This document shows positions 45,765-56,879 of a stretch of DNA of 64,000 nucleotides, in pieces. The stretch is from Gordionus sp. m RMFG-2023 (taxonomy: Eukaryota; Nematomorpha; Gordioida; Chordodea; Parachordodidae). A model generated the notes under the pieces. That model was not told where the DNA came from, made no database searches, and worked only from the letters and a program-made list of their open reading frames with translations. The stretch is taken from the NCBI RefSeq assembly GCF_954871325.1, contig NC_088776.1, positions 13,888,052 through 13,952,051 of the forward strand, in the 5' to 3' direction. The position numbers and the translations under genes are program-made. How positions within the stretch are numbered: position 1 is the stretch's first letter; the number at the start of each line of letters is the position of its first letter.

Positions 45765-46311
45765 CTATAATAATTTCGCGCACATACATTCGCGGTAGAA
45801 AATTCGCTATAAAGAGTTGGCGATTAAAGTTTTGCTATAAGTTTCGCTAAATTTTATTCGCTCTAAAGTATTTGCGGTTTAGGTTTCGCGGAAATAAATT
45901 CGCGATAATGAGTTCGCGATCAAAGTTTCGCTATAATGTATTCGCTATAAAGTATTCGCGGTTAAAGTTTCGCGGAAATAAATTCGCTATAACGAGTTCG
46001 CGATCAAAGTTTCGCTAAAATGTATTCGCTATAAAGTATTCGTGGTTAAGGTTTCGCGGAAATAAATTCGCTATAACGAGTTCGCGATCAAAGTTTCGCT
46101 ATAATGTATTCGCGGTCAAGGTTTCGCAGAAATAAATTCGCGATAATAAGTTCGCGATATTGTCTTCGCTATAAAAGTTTCGCGGAAAAAAATTCGCGGA
46201 ATTGGTTTCGCGATATTGCCTTCGCTATAAAATTCCTTCGCGATAAACGACATTCGCGATAAAAGTTTCGCGAAAAAGTGTTTCGCGATAAAAGTTTCGC
46301 TGAATTGACCT
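45765..46311 (-). repeat. GCGAA minisatellite, right arm
   Basis: TTCGC in various spacers (TTTCGCTATAA, TTCGCGATAA, TTCGCGGTTA) recurs every 12-16 bases. It is the inverse of 40225-40541 but longer. Some sub-blocks of about 100 bases are themselves repeated (for example around 45940 and 46030). Confidence 0.8.
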
Positions 46312-46316
46312 GATAC

Positions 46317-47820
46317 GACAATTATCATAATCGTTATTTTATAAGTTTTTGGAATTTTTTTGAAGAAAATATGTTAAAATAAGTATTAAAAACATGTTTA
46401 AATAAAAATTTAGTGAAGATGTACCATAGAAAAGTGACAATTAGTCATGATCGTTATTTTATAAGTTTTTTGAATTTTTTTGAAGAAAATATGTTAAAAT
46501 TAGTATTGATAACATGTTTAAATAAAATTTAGTGAAGATGTACCATAGAAAATTGACATTGTCATAATGGTTATTTTTAAAGTTTTTTGAATTTTTTGAC
46601 GAAAATATGTTAAAATAAGTATTAATAACATGTGTAAATATAAATTTAGTGAAGACAATGACAAGTGACAATGACAATTGTCATAATCGTTATTTTTAAA
46701 GATTTTGAATTTTTTGACGAAAATATGTTAAAATAAGTATTATTAACATGTGTAAATATAAATTTAGTGAAGATGTACCAATGAAAAGTGACAATTGTCA
46801 TAATCGTTATTCTTAAAGTTTTTTGAATTTTTTTGACGAAAATATTTTAAAATAAGTATATATAACATGTTTAAATAAAAATTTAGTGAAGATACACTCT
46901 AGATAAGCGACAATTGTCATAATCATTATTTTTTAAGTTTTTTGATTTTTGTTGACGAAAATATTTTAAAATGAGTAATAATAACATGTTTAAATAAAAA
47001 TTTAGTGAAGATGTACTATAGAAAAGTGACAATTGTCATAATCGTTATTTTTAAAATTTCTTTAAAAAACTTTAAAAATAACAATTATGACAATTGTCAC
47101 TTTTCATTGATACATCTTCACTAAATTTTTATTTACACATGTTATTAATACTTATTTTAACATATTTTCGTCAAAAAATTCAAAAACTTTAAAAATAACG
47201 ATTATGACAATTGTCACTTTTCTATGGTACATCTTCACTAAATTTTTATTTAAACATGTTTTTAATATTTATTTTAACATATTTTCTTCAAAATAATTAA
47301 AAAAACTTTAAAAATAACGATTATGACAATTGTCACTTTTCTATGGTGCATCTTCACTAAATTTATATTTACACATGTTATTAATACTTATTTTAACAAA
47401 TTTTCGTCAAAAAAATTCAAAAAACTTTAAAAATAACGATTATGACAATTGTCACTTTTCTATGGTGCATCTTCACTAAATTTATATTTTCACATGTTAT
47501 TAATACTTATTTTAACAAATTTTCGTCAAAAAATTCAAAAAACTTTAAAATTAACTATTATGATAATTGTCACTTTTCATTGGTACATCTTCACTAAATT
47601 TATATTTACACATGTTATTAATTCTTATTTTAACATATTTTCGTCAAAAAAATTCGAAAAACTTTAAAAATAACGATTATGACAATTATCACTTTTCATT
47701 GGTACATCTTCACTAAATTTGTATTTACACATGTTATTAATACTTATTTTAACATACTTTCTTCAAAAAAATTTAAAAAACTTATAAAAGAACGATGATG
47801 ACAATTGTCACATTAAAATA
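46317..47820. repeat. Head-to-head arrays of the 118-bp repeat
   Basis: From 46317 to about 47060 the units run in the plus orientation (continuing the array broken at 40210). From about 47060 to 47820 they run in the minus orientation, each ending GACAATTGTCAC. At the turning point the sequence is TTTTTAAAATTTC TTTAAAAAACTTTAAAAA. This is the centre of the foldback. Short frames seen in the array are artefacts of the repeat. Confidence 0.85.
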
Positions 47821-48239
47821 TTATCCTTAAAAAGATCATATAAAATAACATAAAAAAGTTTCATAAAATCCACCTCATTTAATAATAAATAGATAATTTT
47901 AAAAAAATGATAAAAGATTTCACCTAAAAGATTGTTTATTTATCTAATAAAATTTACAATATAATTCCTCAATAAAAGATGTATTTACAAAGAAGATTGT
48001 GAAAATCACTAATAAATTATATTATAAAGAATATTACATTTTTACAATATAGCAGCATATTATTTTTTTTATTAAAAAAACATCAAATAAATAAATTTAT
48101 TTTCATTTCAAAATATAATAATATAAATAAAAAATATTAAATCATATCATGTTTATTTGTTGATAATAATAAAATATTTACATTAAATATAAATAAAATA
48201 AATTATTTTACTAAAATAAATAAATAATATTTTGACTAA

Positions 48240-48480
48240 TTTATTTTTAGCCAATTTTTAGGCTTAGCCAATTTTTAGGCTTAGCCGATTTTTAAGCTTA
48301 GCCAATTTTTAGGCTTAGCCGATTTTTAGGCTTAGCCTAATTAGGTTTAGCCGATTTTTACGCTTAGCCTAATTAGGTTTAGCCGTTTTAGGCTTAGCCG
48401 ATTTTTAGGCTATACCTAATTAAGCTTAGCCGATTTTTCCACCTAAAATCTCGGCTAAGCTGTTTTTAGTCGGCTAAAAT
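48240..48480 (-). repeat. Subterminal minisatellite TTTTTAGGCTTAGCC
   Basis: About ten copies of a 15-24 base unit, (A)ATTTTTAGGCTTAGCCG, lie just inside the right terminus of the 39005-48500 element. The left terminus has only two to three copies (39015-39060). A related motif (GGCTAAG.CTAAG) appears at 63050-63200, outside this element. Confidence 0.75.
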
Positions 48481-48759
48481 TAGCCGATTACGCAACATTA
48501 GTAGTAAGTATTAAATCGATTAAAGTTTAAAAAACGATAATGAATTTTATTTTTAATTCTTTTGTATATATACATTTATATAATTATCTAATTTAACTTC
48601 TAATAATATGCAATTTGATTAACCTCGATAATATAATATTACATGTCGGAAAGTTATAATATAATATACAAATAACGTCCTTTTAAAATATATAACGTGA
48701 CCTTTTAAAATATATCTTACAATAATAAATATTCAAATGTAACAGTAAGTTAAATTTAT

Positions 48760-49060
48760 TAATAAAATTTGCCTCCATATTTCAGAAAAAAACAGTAGGA
48801 TGAGTGAAATATTTTTAAAATTTAATATTATTTTAGCATTTAAATGAAATTTATTTAATAGAATTTCTCCATATTTTAGAAAAAACAGTAGGATGAAATA
48901 TTTGAATTTGAACAAATTAAAAATCTAATAATATGGTAAGAATGAATATTATTAAATTTAAAATCAATTAATGTAAAAAAACAGTAGGATGAGTTAAATA
49001 TTTTTAAAATTTAATATTATTTTATCATTTAAGTCAAATTTATTTAATAGAATTTTCCTA
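48760..49060 (+). repeat. ACAGTAGGATGA tandem repeat, right part
   Basis: Three blocks with AAAAACAGTAGGATGA followed by (G/A)AAATATTT... and TTTATTTAATAGAATTT occur at about 48788, 48880 and 48975. The same unit is at 38811-38996, left of the insertion. Confidence 0.6.
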
Positions 49061-49383
49061 GATATTGATAAATTGGTATTGTATGTCATTTCCAGAGTTC
49101 AATGAGATAAAAATTTTATACTGACATATTTTGGGGTGGTAATATGAGATAAATTATTGGCTAAATATAATTTAAATTTATTTGTTAAATCTAATTTATA
49201 AGTACTTAGGATTAGTGAGGGAGGTTATTTTTCTGGCATGGGAAGATATTGTTAAATAGGTATTTTTAACTATTTGCAAAGTTCCCATATTGTGGTTGAA
49301 ACAAAAAAAATTTTTACTATCATATTTTGTGGTGGTGAACGTATATTTTTTCATAAAATCTTTATGTAAGAAATCCTGTTAAT

Positions 49384-49795
49384 GTTTTACAGCGACATGC
49401 ATTTGATCAGGTTATCAAGGCTATTGCCGATACCTCAATTACTACCAGATTTTTCTATATAGATACTCCTGGTGTATCAGGTAAGACGACATATCTTTAT
49501 AATACTCTACTACACAATCTTAGAGGACAACAAAAAATGTCTTACCCTTTGCTACCACAGGAATATCCTCTATACTTCTAACCTGTGCAGATTGTCCTGG
49601 GTTCAATTGCAACGATTTTAATCTTCCATCTCCTGACCCTATCACTCAATCTAATTTATATGACCCAATAATAGAAGCAGATATCGCAATGGTAATGTTA
49701 GCCAATTGAAATGTTTTACAGCGACATGCGTTTGATCAGGTTATCCAGGCTATTAACGATTCCTCAATTACTACCAGTTATTTCTATATAGATAA
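49384..49795 (+). pseudogene. Helitron/PIF1-like helicase fragment with internal duplication
   Basis: From 49394 the frame reads QRHAFDQVIKAIADTS, then FFYIDTPGVSGKTTYLYNTL. This is the PIF1/Helitron helicase motif I (normally GPGGSGKT with YLYNTLL following). After a frameshift, TTGISSILL and SNLYDPIIEADIAM follow, matching the next helicase segments (ASSGIAA.LL ... i.eADlii). At 49707-49792 the first 85 bases are repeated (ATGTTTTACAGCGACATGCG...), so the fragment is partly duplicated. The second Walker A glycine is Val and the DEAP motif is not reached. It is a dead fragment. Confidence 0.65.
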
Positions 49796-50627
49796 TGGAA
49801 AAAAGAATACTTTCAATCTCCTTATTTAATGGAATTAACCTCCAAATTTTAGAAAATTCACTGAATGTTCTCCTTTATTTAATAAAAAAAAAATTCCTAT
49901 AATAGTTCATGATTTGTTTATTCCTGTCATTCTTGATGGGTTATCAACTAGTATCTTGGATAATGTATAAAAAACGTATAAATGGCACTATATCTGAACA
50001 TTATCTTTAATTATCATTTAAGGTAGTGTAATTGATTTACGAGTGCTATCATTGTAAAAACATTTTTTTTATAAAATTTATTTATTCTTAAAATATGGCT
50101 AAAAAATTTGATATAAATTTTTTTTCCTATATACATATTTACTCTTAAATCAATTTTAATGCGTTGAAATGATTTTAAACGATAAAAAAGCCTTTTATTG
50201 CATTAAAATGTTCATATATAGAGCCATCTATACGTTTTATATGTTATTAGCTATATACCCAGCCACGCTAATTATTGAGGAAATTATTTTTAAATAGAAA
50301 ATGAATAATAGAAATATTTTTAAATTTTCTACTGGACATAAGATGACCAATGTTTACAAAAATTATTTTTGATGTTTCCCCATAATTATCTGTTACAGAC
50401 TAATTAATATTAAATTATTCAATATTCGAACTATTTTTGATTTAAAAATAATGATTTTATATTAGTAAAATTTTAATAATGCCTAATATCTTAGGTAATA
50501 TAATTGATAGTGAGCTAAAATTTCTTTTGATATATTATTAGAACATATATAACATGCCTACATCATTTTCAAAAATAAAACTTTTGTAAAAAGAAAAAAA
50601 TAGTGTTATATTTATAGATGTATTTAA
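49796..50627. other. AT-rich spacer
   Basis: I see no gene or recognisable repeat here. Confidence 0.3.
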
Positions 50628-50632
50628 TAAAG

Positions 50633-50954
50633 TGTTGAATATGATCGATGTTATTTTATTATTTATTTTGGCAATTGATTTATTTTATATTATATCAATT
50701 TGTATTTAAATTTAATCGGTCAAAATTTTATATTAGCATTTTATTTTGATAGATCAATTTGTATTAGTTATTCTTTTTTATTATTGTTTAAAAAAAAGAT
50801 ATATAAAGAGATAAAAAAATGTAATTGAGCTTTTGAAAAATAAAAATGCAATATATCATATAATAAAATTTAAATTATGATTTAAAATAAAATGATAATC
50901 AATGAAATATGTAATATAATTATCTATCAAAGTAGAAATAATACAATTCCAACA
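50633..50954 (+). repeat. 5' LTR of copy 2
   Basis: It is 322 bp, TGTTGAATATGATCGATGTT to CCAACA, very AT-rich. Relative to the 3' LTR it has an extra AT-rich stretch of about 28 bases near 50867-50895. Confidence 0.85.
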
Positions 50955-51067
50955 TGGAGGCCAATCTACGTCTGAACTCTGCGTAAGTATTATCTCAAAA
51001 CTTGATCTTGATTTTGCAATGTACATTTATTCTATTTCACGCCTTTATCGATTATAATCCTCTTACG

Positions 51068-52310
51068 ATGGATGCTTTGAACATTTCCACATATATGACT
51101 GAATTTGTCAAGCTGGATTTCCCCAAATTTAGTAGCGATGGCAGCGCCTACATAGGGAAATTGCAGAATTTCTTCAACACCAGCAAGATCTCCAACGGAG
51201 AGACCGTTTTATTTCTCCAAAGTCTTCCTGATGACGAATTCAATAATATTGGGGCAATTTGCAGTGAGGAAGACTTCCAGGACGCAATCGCCCTGCTTGG
51301 CAAATTCAAGTTACAACATCCATCGAAGACCGAGAACGCTAAACTATCATTATTTTATACTGCAACTCAAGGCAAGGATGAGACATTCTCGGCTTGGGTC
51401 ACGCGTATAGCACGACTCAATAAAGAATGTGATTACGTTATGATTTATGCTGCGACTATTGCCGTGACAAACTATTTCATGAACGTTACGATATACGTTA
51501 CGACAACGACCGCGATAAATTATTCAACGGACGGCACAGCAACTTCCACGACAATCGTTTTGATCAAAGTTACGATAATTGTCACTATAACCGTAACCGT
51601 TTGGATAATCGCAACGATAACTACCACGACGATCGATACATCAATAGTGGGTACAACGTCCATGGCAATCGCCACGACTATCATTGTGACCATCATCAAA
51701 GCCCTGATCAACGGGATGACTGCTATAGAGGTGATAACCGAACCAACTATCCCCGTCGTGATCAGCACAGACACAACCCTCAAAATATTAATGGTTTTCC
51801 CAAATATTCGTCGAGGCCCAACCAGTACAAAAATGACAATAATACTTACAATAGATCTTCTGATTACAAAGATCGTGATTGTCAATTGAATACGAACCAT
51901 GCTATGAACATCGAAGTAATCGATGATGACGACGACTCAAACACAGACCTTAAAGAATATAATCTGCAGAATTTGGAAGTGTCCATATGGGGGTCAAGGA
52001 TAACACATATGACGCGTACAACGTGACAGTGAGCATCAACAACATACCCACGTTGATGCAAGTTGACACCGGTACCAGGTAGAGTATATTTCCGAAGCTG
52101 ACACTGTAGGCATAACCGCAATACGTAAGACGGACATGAGACTCACTGGTTATGACGGCAGCGCTATCAAGATATTAGGTCTTGCCAATGTGAACGTTAA
52201 GTATGAAGGAAACTCACATGGAAGCCATTGTAGTGGATTGTGATAAGATCCCCCTGCTAGGACGTATATGGCTCAACACCTTCAACAACATTTTAAAAAC
52301 GTTCTAAGTG
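51068..52310 (+). pseudogene. gag-aspartic protease of copy 2, frameshifted
   Basis: ATG 51068 starts the capsid-like part, homologous to copy 1 (LDFPKF, FFNTSKISNGETVLFL, LPDDEFNNI, ARLNKECDY). It is readable to about 51440. The basic, D/N/R/H-rich nucleocapsid-like part continues in a different frame (51601-52026). The protease is in the third frame, with MQVDTGTR at 52056 followed at once by TAG, then LTGYDGSAIKILG at about 52141. At least two frameshifts and a stop in the protease make it non-functional. Whether one frameshift was originally programmed cannot be told. Confidence 0.75.
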
Positions 52311-52703
52311 GGTAATGTAGAGAATTATCTCGAGAAGATAATCTCGACAACAAAAAAAGACCTCGAATCAACTTACTCCTACAAACCCAAGATGGTCACA
52401 TACCATCAAGGAGAATTCCGTGCGCCAAGATCGATGCAACGACTCAGAAATTAGATTGCTGGCTGAAGCACGATGAAATAAACCTTGCTCGAAAGGAATC
52501 TAGATGTCCGATGCCATGCACAAGCGACCCGGTTTGGAAATTAGCTAGGGGTTGTCTTTACTTTGCCAAGCCATCGTTCGGTTTGAAAAGAAAACTGAAC
52601 CATGAACATGGGTGGCGTATTGCGTGGTGATCATGAATGTTAATGACGTTACCACTCAACCTATCCAAGGAAATCATAAGCCGAATTTCTTTGGAGGGTG
52701 GAA

Positions 52704-53006
52704 TGTTGAATATGTTGATCGATGTTATTTTATTATTTATTTGGGCAATTGGTTTATTTTATATTATATCAATTTGTATTTAAATTTAATCGGTCAAAAT
52801 TTTATATTAACATTTTTTTTGATAGATCAATTTGTATTAGTTATTTTTTATTGTTTTTAAAAAAAAGATATATAAAGAGATAAAAAAATGTAATTGAGCT
52901 TTTGAAAAATAAAAATGTAATATATCATATAATAAAATGATAATCAATGAAATATGTAATATAATTATCTATCAAATGATAATAGTGGAAATAATACAAT
53001 TCAACA
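52704..53006 (+). repeat. 3' LTR of copy 2
   Basis: It is 303 bp, starting TGTTGAATATGTTGATCGAT and ending TTCAACA, directly followed by the target duplication TAAAG. Confidence 0.85.
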
Positions 53007-53011
53007 TAAAG

Positions 53012-55728
53012 TTTCTTTACTTTTTATGATTTTTTACTATGAAAGGAATTGTAAATATGTAATTATTATTTATAAGTAGCTGTAATTAGGAATTAGTTAT
53101 AGTTTTTATGACTAATGAAAAAAGTAAACCAATTTGCATTTTATTAAAAGTTTCTAACGCCAAGCGATAATTTAACAAAACGATACCGTTGAAATGCATT
53201 ATTTGTGCTTGAAACACTCAATTTATGCACCTAAATAAATTTGCTTTAATTTTTTGGAATGTTTTACAACCACCGTATGTTATCGTTCCAAAATTTTTTT
53301 CGAGTTCCTTGTCAATAAATAAGAAATACATTAATAAATTCCTAGAAATTAAATTATGAAGATAATCATAAATTAATGATGTGGATATCAAATGTTGGGA
53401 TCCAATATGTGAAAATATAAATTTATATAAAGCTTTTGATTTATATTTTAAAACTAATAACGATTTTTTGCATGATTCCAATGTTATCAAATACGCTTAT
53501 TAATAATACTAAAATGAAATTTCTGTTACATCTTTTACTGCTTTTACAATTGATATTCAATAGTTTTATTTCCATGATAAAAAAAGTCGTAGAAAGTTTT
53601 TATTAACAATGCTAAAGGGCAGAAGAGAAAAAATATGCGCATTTAATTAAGTCTGATCTTTTTTAAGAATTTCATTTATAAAAGACTTTTCTCCCCTTGT
53701 TTTAATGGGATTTATGCAAAATAGAACCAACCTAAATATGTGGTTCGACCACCACATGTCTTGGGTTATATAGATTGCCTTTTAGTTTTATTTAAAAAAT
53801 GTCTTTTGTACTGATCGTCATAGTTTTTGTAAAAATACAAATGAAGACAAGAAGACTCTTAATATATCGGATAACGAGGAATATTTAATTCTAAATTTAG
53901 GATATCGCTGCTGATGACGATATTCCTTAAATAATTTACTATGATACTCTTTTTAATGTAATAAATTTAATCGAATCACTATTTCGAAATTAATACATTT
54001 GTTGAAATAAATCACTTTATAAAATAAAATATTAAAAAATGTAAATTACAACAATGAAATCTCCCTAAAAAAAAATTTCATAAAAAGAGAATAAGCATGA
54101 GAAAGATTTTACATAAAGAATGTTTAGAAATGTGCTATAGGAAAATTTGCTACAACGCCATCGAGCTTGCTAATATATTTTTCTTAGGTCATTTTCATAT
54201 AGAATCCCTTTTCAAAACGTTGAATTTTTCCTTATCTCAATGAGATTCCTTTTTTGCCCCCACCCCCCTATTTTTTTTTAAATCTTTTTTTAAAAATTGT
54301 TTACTTATGTTTTTTTAGACGTATTTTAATTTTTTTAAATGTAATTTTAATATAGATATAAATATGCTGTTTTTTAATATTTATTTATTACTTATATGAA
54401 TAATTATGATATAATGTATTTTGCTTTAGTAAGGTTTGAATAAAATATTATTTGCTCTTTAAAAAAGTTTTTATTTAGTTTTTAAAATTAAATAAATTAT
54501 AAAATATTGTAGCGGTTTGACTTATGTTCATTCACCTGAATCGAGCCATGTTCACGATTTTAATCGGGAACCTAAATCTAGCAAAAATTGGCAGTTTTGA
54601 AAGCCCTGGTTTTCTATAATTTAATATATGTTAATGATATCCAAAAAATTCCGAATTTATTATAAAATTAGGAAATTATATCAGCACTCAGGTGCTTAAA
54701 GCCAATAATTAGATTGGGAAATACCATGTATCCCTGCAGTCAGTATACTACTATATACATGATGATAGGATGAGAATTTTGATATTGCTCATATTTACAA
54801 TCCTGCAAATCATTATATAAATGCATTAAAATTGAATCACCCTTTTCACTGGCAAAGCATACTTAAGCTAGAAAGTATTACTGGCACACATGTAAAATAA
54901 TACAGGGCTTTATAGAACAGAGAAATTATCCTTAAACCTTTTGGGGGTTTTATTTGAACTACGAAAATGATTAATTAAATTTCGATATAATTCCTTTTCA
55001 TTCTTATCCAAAGACTTTAATATCAACCTAGATTGATAATTTATTAAAAGTAAACATATATTGAACTCAGATGCAATCAATATCACCGGCTGTAGCAGGC
55101 GCCATTGTAAGATATTTTCAATGACATATTATATATCATTGGGTATTTTATCTAAATGCTATTCACATTTCATTGATTGTATGAAACAATATCGGGTGAA
55201 AGTTAGTTACCTAATCCTCATTTAGTTTTTAGAATTATCCATATAATTATTATTGTTTCCGTCAAATTGTGTTTATGGATGTTTTATCTATGGATATATG
55301 ATGTTGTAGAAATATATTATACAATAAAATATTATGTGAATTTTCAATATTTATATATTATTGGATTATTATTATAATAAGAACAGATTTTTTTATTCCC
55401 ATATCTGTCTTAATAATTTTTTTAACCTAAATAAACTTTCCTAACATTTAAAATATTGAATGATTTCATATTATATATAATATGTCATATAACATCGAAT
55501 TTCAAAAATTAATAATTTATCATATTGAATATATAATTTTATAAATAATTATAGATATATATATATATTATTTATACAATATTATACTCGGAATAGGACT
55601 AGACGATTAATGTCATTAAATATTTTTTCCCAATTTCATAATAATTTGGCGTGCATTCATTCTTTTTAAGATCTCAAATCGAAATAAGTTTTCGTAAAAC
55701 TTAGGAAATTTTGGAAATATCATATCTT
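53012..55728. other. AT-rich region upstream of CTP synthase
   Basis: A minus-strand frame of 90 codons at 53218-53490 has normal-looking composition but no recognisable motif; it may be chance. A C-rich patch (CCCCCACCCCCC) lies at 54257-54269 and TA repeats at 55553-55570. The CTP synthase promoter should be near the right end. Confidence 0.3.
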
Positions 55729-56879
55729 ATGAAATATATATTGGTTACTGGAGGTGTTATTAGTGGGATAGGAAAGGGAGTTGTAGCTAGTAGTATTGGA
55801 ACTCTATTAAGATGCTATGGTATAAAAATAACATCTATCAAAATAGATCCTTATATAAATATTGATGCTGGTACATTCTCACCATATGAGCATGGTTATT
55901 TACATTTTAAAATTTTTTGAAATAGTTTATATATAGGAGAGGTATTTGTATTAAATGATGGAGGAGAGGTCGATTTAGACTTGGGAAATTATGAGAGATT
56001 TTTGGATATAACATTAACTAGTGATAATAATATAACTACAGGTAAGATATATCTGGATGTTATAACAAATGAGCGTAAAGGAAATTATTTAGGCAAAACA
56101 GTGCAAGGTTTTTTATTTAAAAAGAAATAAATTAAATATTGAATAGTTGTTCCTCACATAACAAATGCAATACAAATGTGGATTGAAAAAGTATCAAAAA
56201 TTCCTGTAGATGATAGTGAAACTGAGCCTGAAATTTGCATTATAGAGGTAAATTATAATTTATAATTTGCAAAAAATATAATTATTAGTTAGGAGGCACT
56301 ATTGGTGATATTGAAAGCATGCCATTTGTTGAAGCTTTTAGACAATTTCAATTTAAAGTTGGAAAAGATAATTTTTGTGTTGTTCATGTTAGTCTTGTAC
56401 CTCAAGTATATTTAAATTACTTATTTTTATATATAATTTAATCTAATAAAGTTATCTAGTGGTGAACAAAAAACAAAACCCACACAAGCAAGTATAAGAG
56501 ATCTAAGAGGTTTAGGATTGACTCCAGATTTTGTAAAAATTATTTAATAAATATGATTTTATAAAACTTTTATTATTAGATTGTGGCAAGGTGCATTGAT
56601 AAATTAATGCCCTCAGTTATTGACAAAATTGCACATTTTTGCCATGTTAGCTCAGATCAAGTAATTTTTATATTGATATTTAATGAGTTAATTTATTTTG
56701 TATATAAGGTGTTTGCTCTTCCAGACATATCAAATATATATCAAGTGCCAGTGATAATTCATGAACAAAATTTTATCAAACAATTATTTAATAAACTCTC
56801 TATGTCTTCCTCATTATCTAATTTGAACACCAAATATTTTTCAAAGTGGAAATCTATAGCAGAAAAGTTTGATTTATAA
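55729..56879 (+). CDS. CTP synthase, synthetase (amidoligase) domain only, seven exons
   Basis: Exons are 55729-55894, 55937-56107, 56147-56247, 56289-56405, 56452-56532, 56580-56660 and 56709-56879. All introns are GT...AG and 39-48 nt, and the joined frame has 295 codons before TAA. The start [17 protein letters not shown] carries the ATP-binding loop. [58 protein letters not shown] and GEQKTKPTQ are CTPS hallmarks. The enzyme normally converts UTP to CTP using ammonia from a C-terminal glutaminase domain; full proteins are about 550-600 residues. Here the frame ends at [11 protein letters not shown], the interdomain linker. A weak out-of-frame trace of the next segment (NIAHITK) follows at 56910. 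No GVCLGMQ glutaminase motif is present. Either the gene is truncated, or the rest lies elsewhere after rearrangement. Confidence 0.85.

Larger units (their letters stand above)
40211..46316. mobile_element. MULE-like element nested in the 39005-48500 element
   Basis: The ends are GGTTCCATGTCAATTCAGCG (40211) and CGCTGAATTGACCTGATAC (to 46316), imperfect inverted repeats continuing into GCGAA-rich arms of 330-550 bp. The interrupted host array shows the 10-mer GATAATTATC (40201-40210) repeated as GACAATTATC (46317-46326), 9 of 10. A 9-10 bp duplication with long TIRs points to the Mutator superfamily rather than hAT. No readable MULE transposase was found in the interior, so this copy is probably non-autonomous or decayed. 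Confidence 0.65.
39005..48500. mobile_element. Large foldback hAT-like element (9.5 kb including a nested MULE)
   Basis: The ends TAGTGTTGCGTAATCGGCTA (39005) and TAGCCGATTACGCAACATTA (to 48500) are inverted repeats. The flanks GTAGTAAG (38997-39004) and GTAGTAAG (48501-48508) are an exact 8-bp target duplication. Inside the ends, an AT-rich stretch of about 480 bp at the left is repeated inverted at 47820-48240, then come arrays of the 118-bp repeat. When the 40211-46316 insertion is removed, the remainder of about 3.4 kb is one giant palindrome whose centre is near 47060. No transposase is encoded outside the nested element. The TIR and array suggest mobilisation in trans by a hAT transposase such as that in 57117-63000, though the termini differ. 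Confidence 0.8.
50633..53006 (+). mobile_element. Gag-protease-only LTR retroelement, copy 2 (complete)
   Basis: Two LTRs (50633-50954 and 52704-53006), both starting TGTTGAATATG and ending ...CAACA, are highly similar apart from indels. TAAAG flanks both sides (50628-50632 and 53007-53011). Right after the 5' LTR comes TGGAGGCCAATCTACG, a plausible primer-binding site because it starts TGG. Before the 3' LTR is the purine tract GGAGGGTGGAA. The internal 1.75 kb encodes only gag and a broken protease. The internal region is GC-richer than the LTRs and the genome. Lacking RT and integrase, it must have been mobilised in trans (TR-GAG-like). Confidence 0.85.

Noticed and set aside
47449-47667. 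72-codon plus-strand frame
   Set aside because: Repeat-derived, equivalent to frames at 39768-39977 and 46459-46677.
51520-51900. 126-codon minus-strand frame and the Thr/Ile-rich end of the 295-codon plus frame
   Set aside because: Both are out-of-frame readings of the basic gag tail, whose proper frame is 51601-52026.
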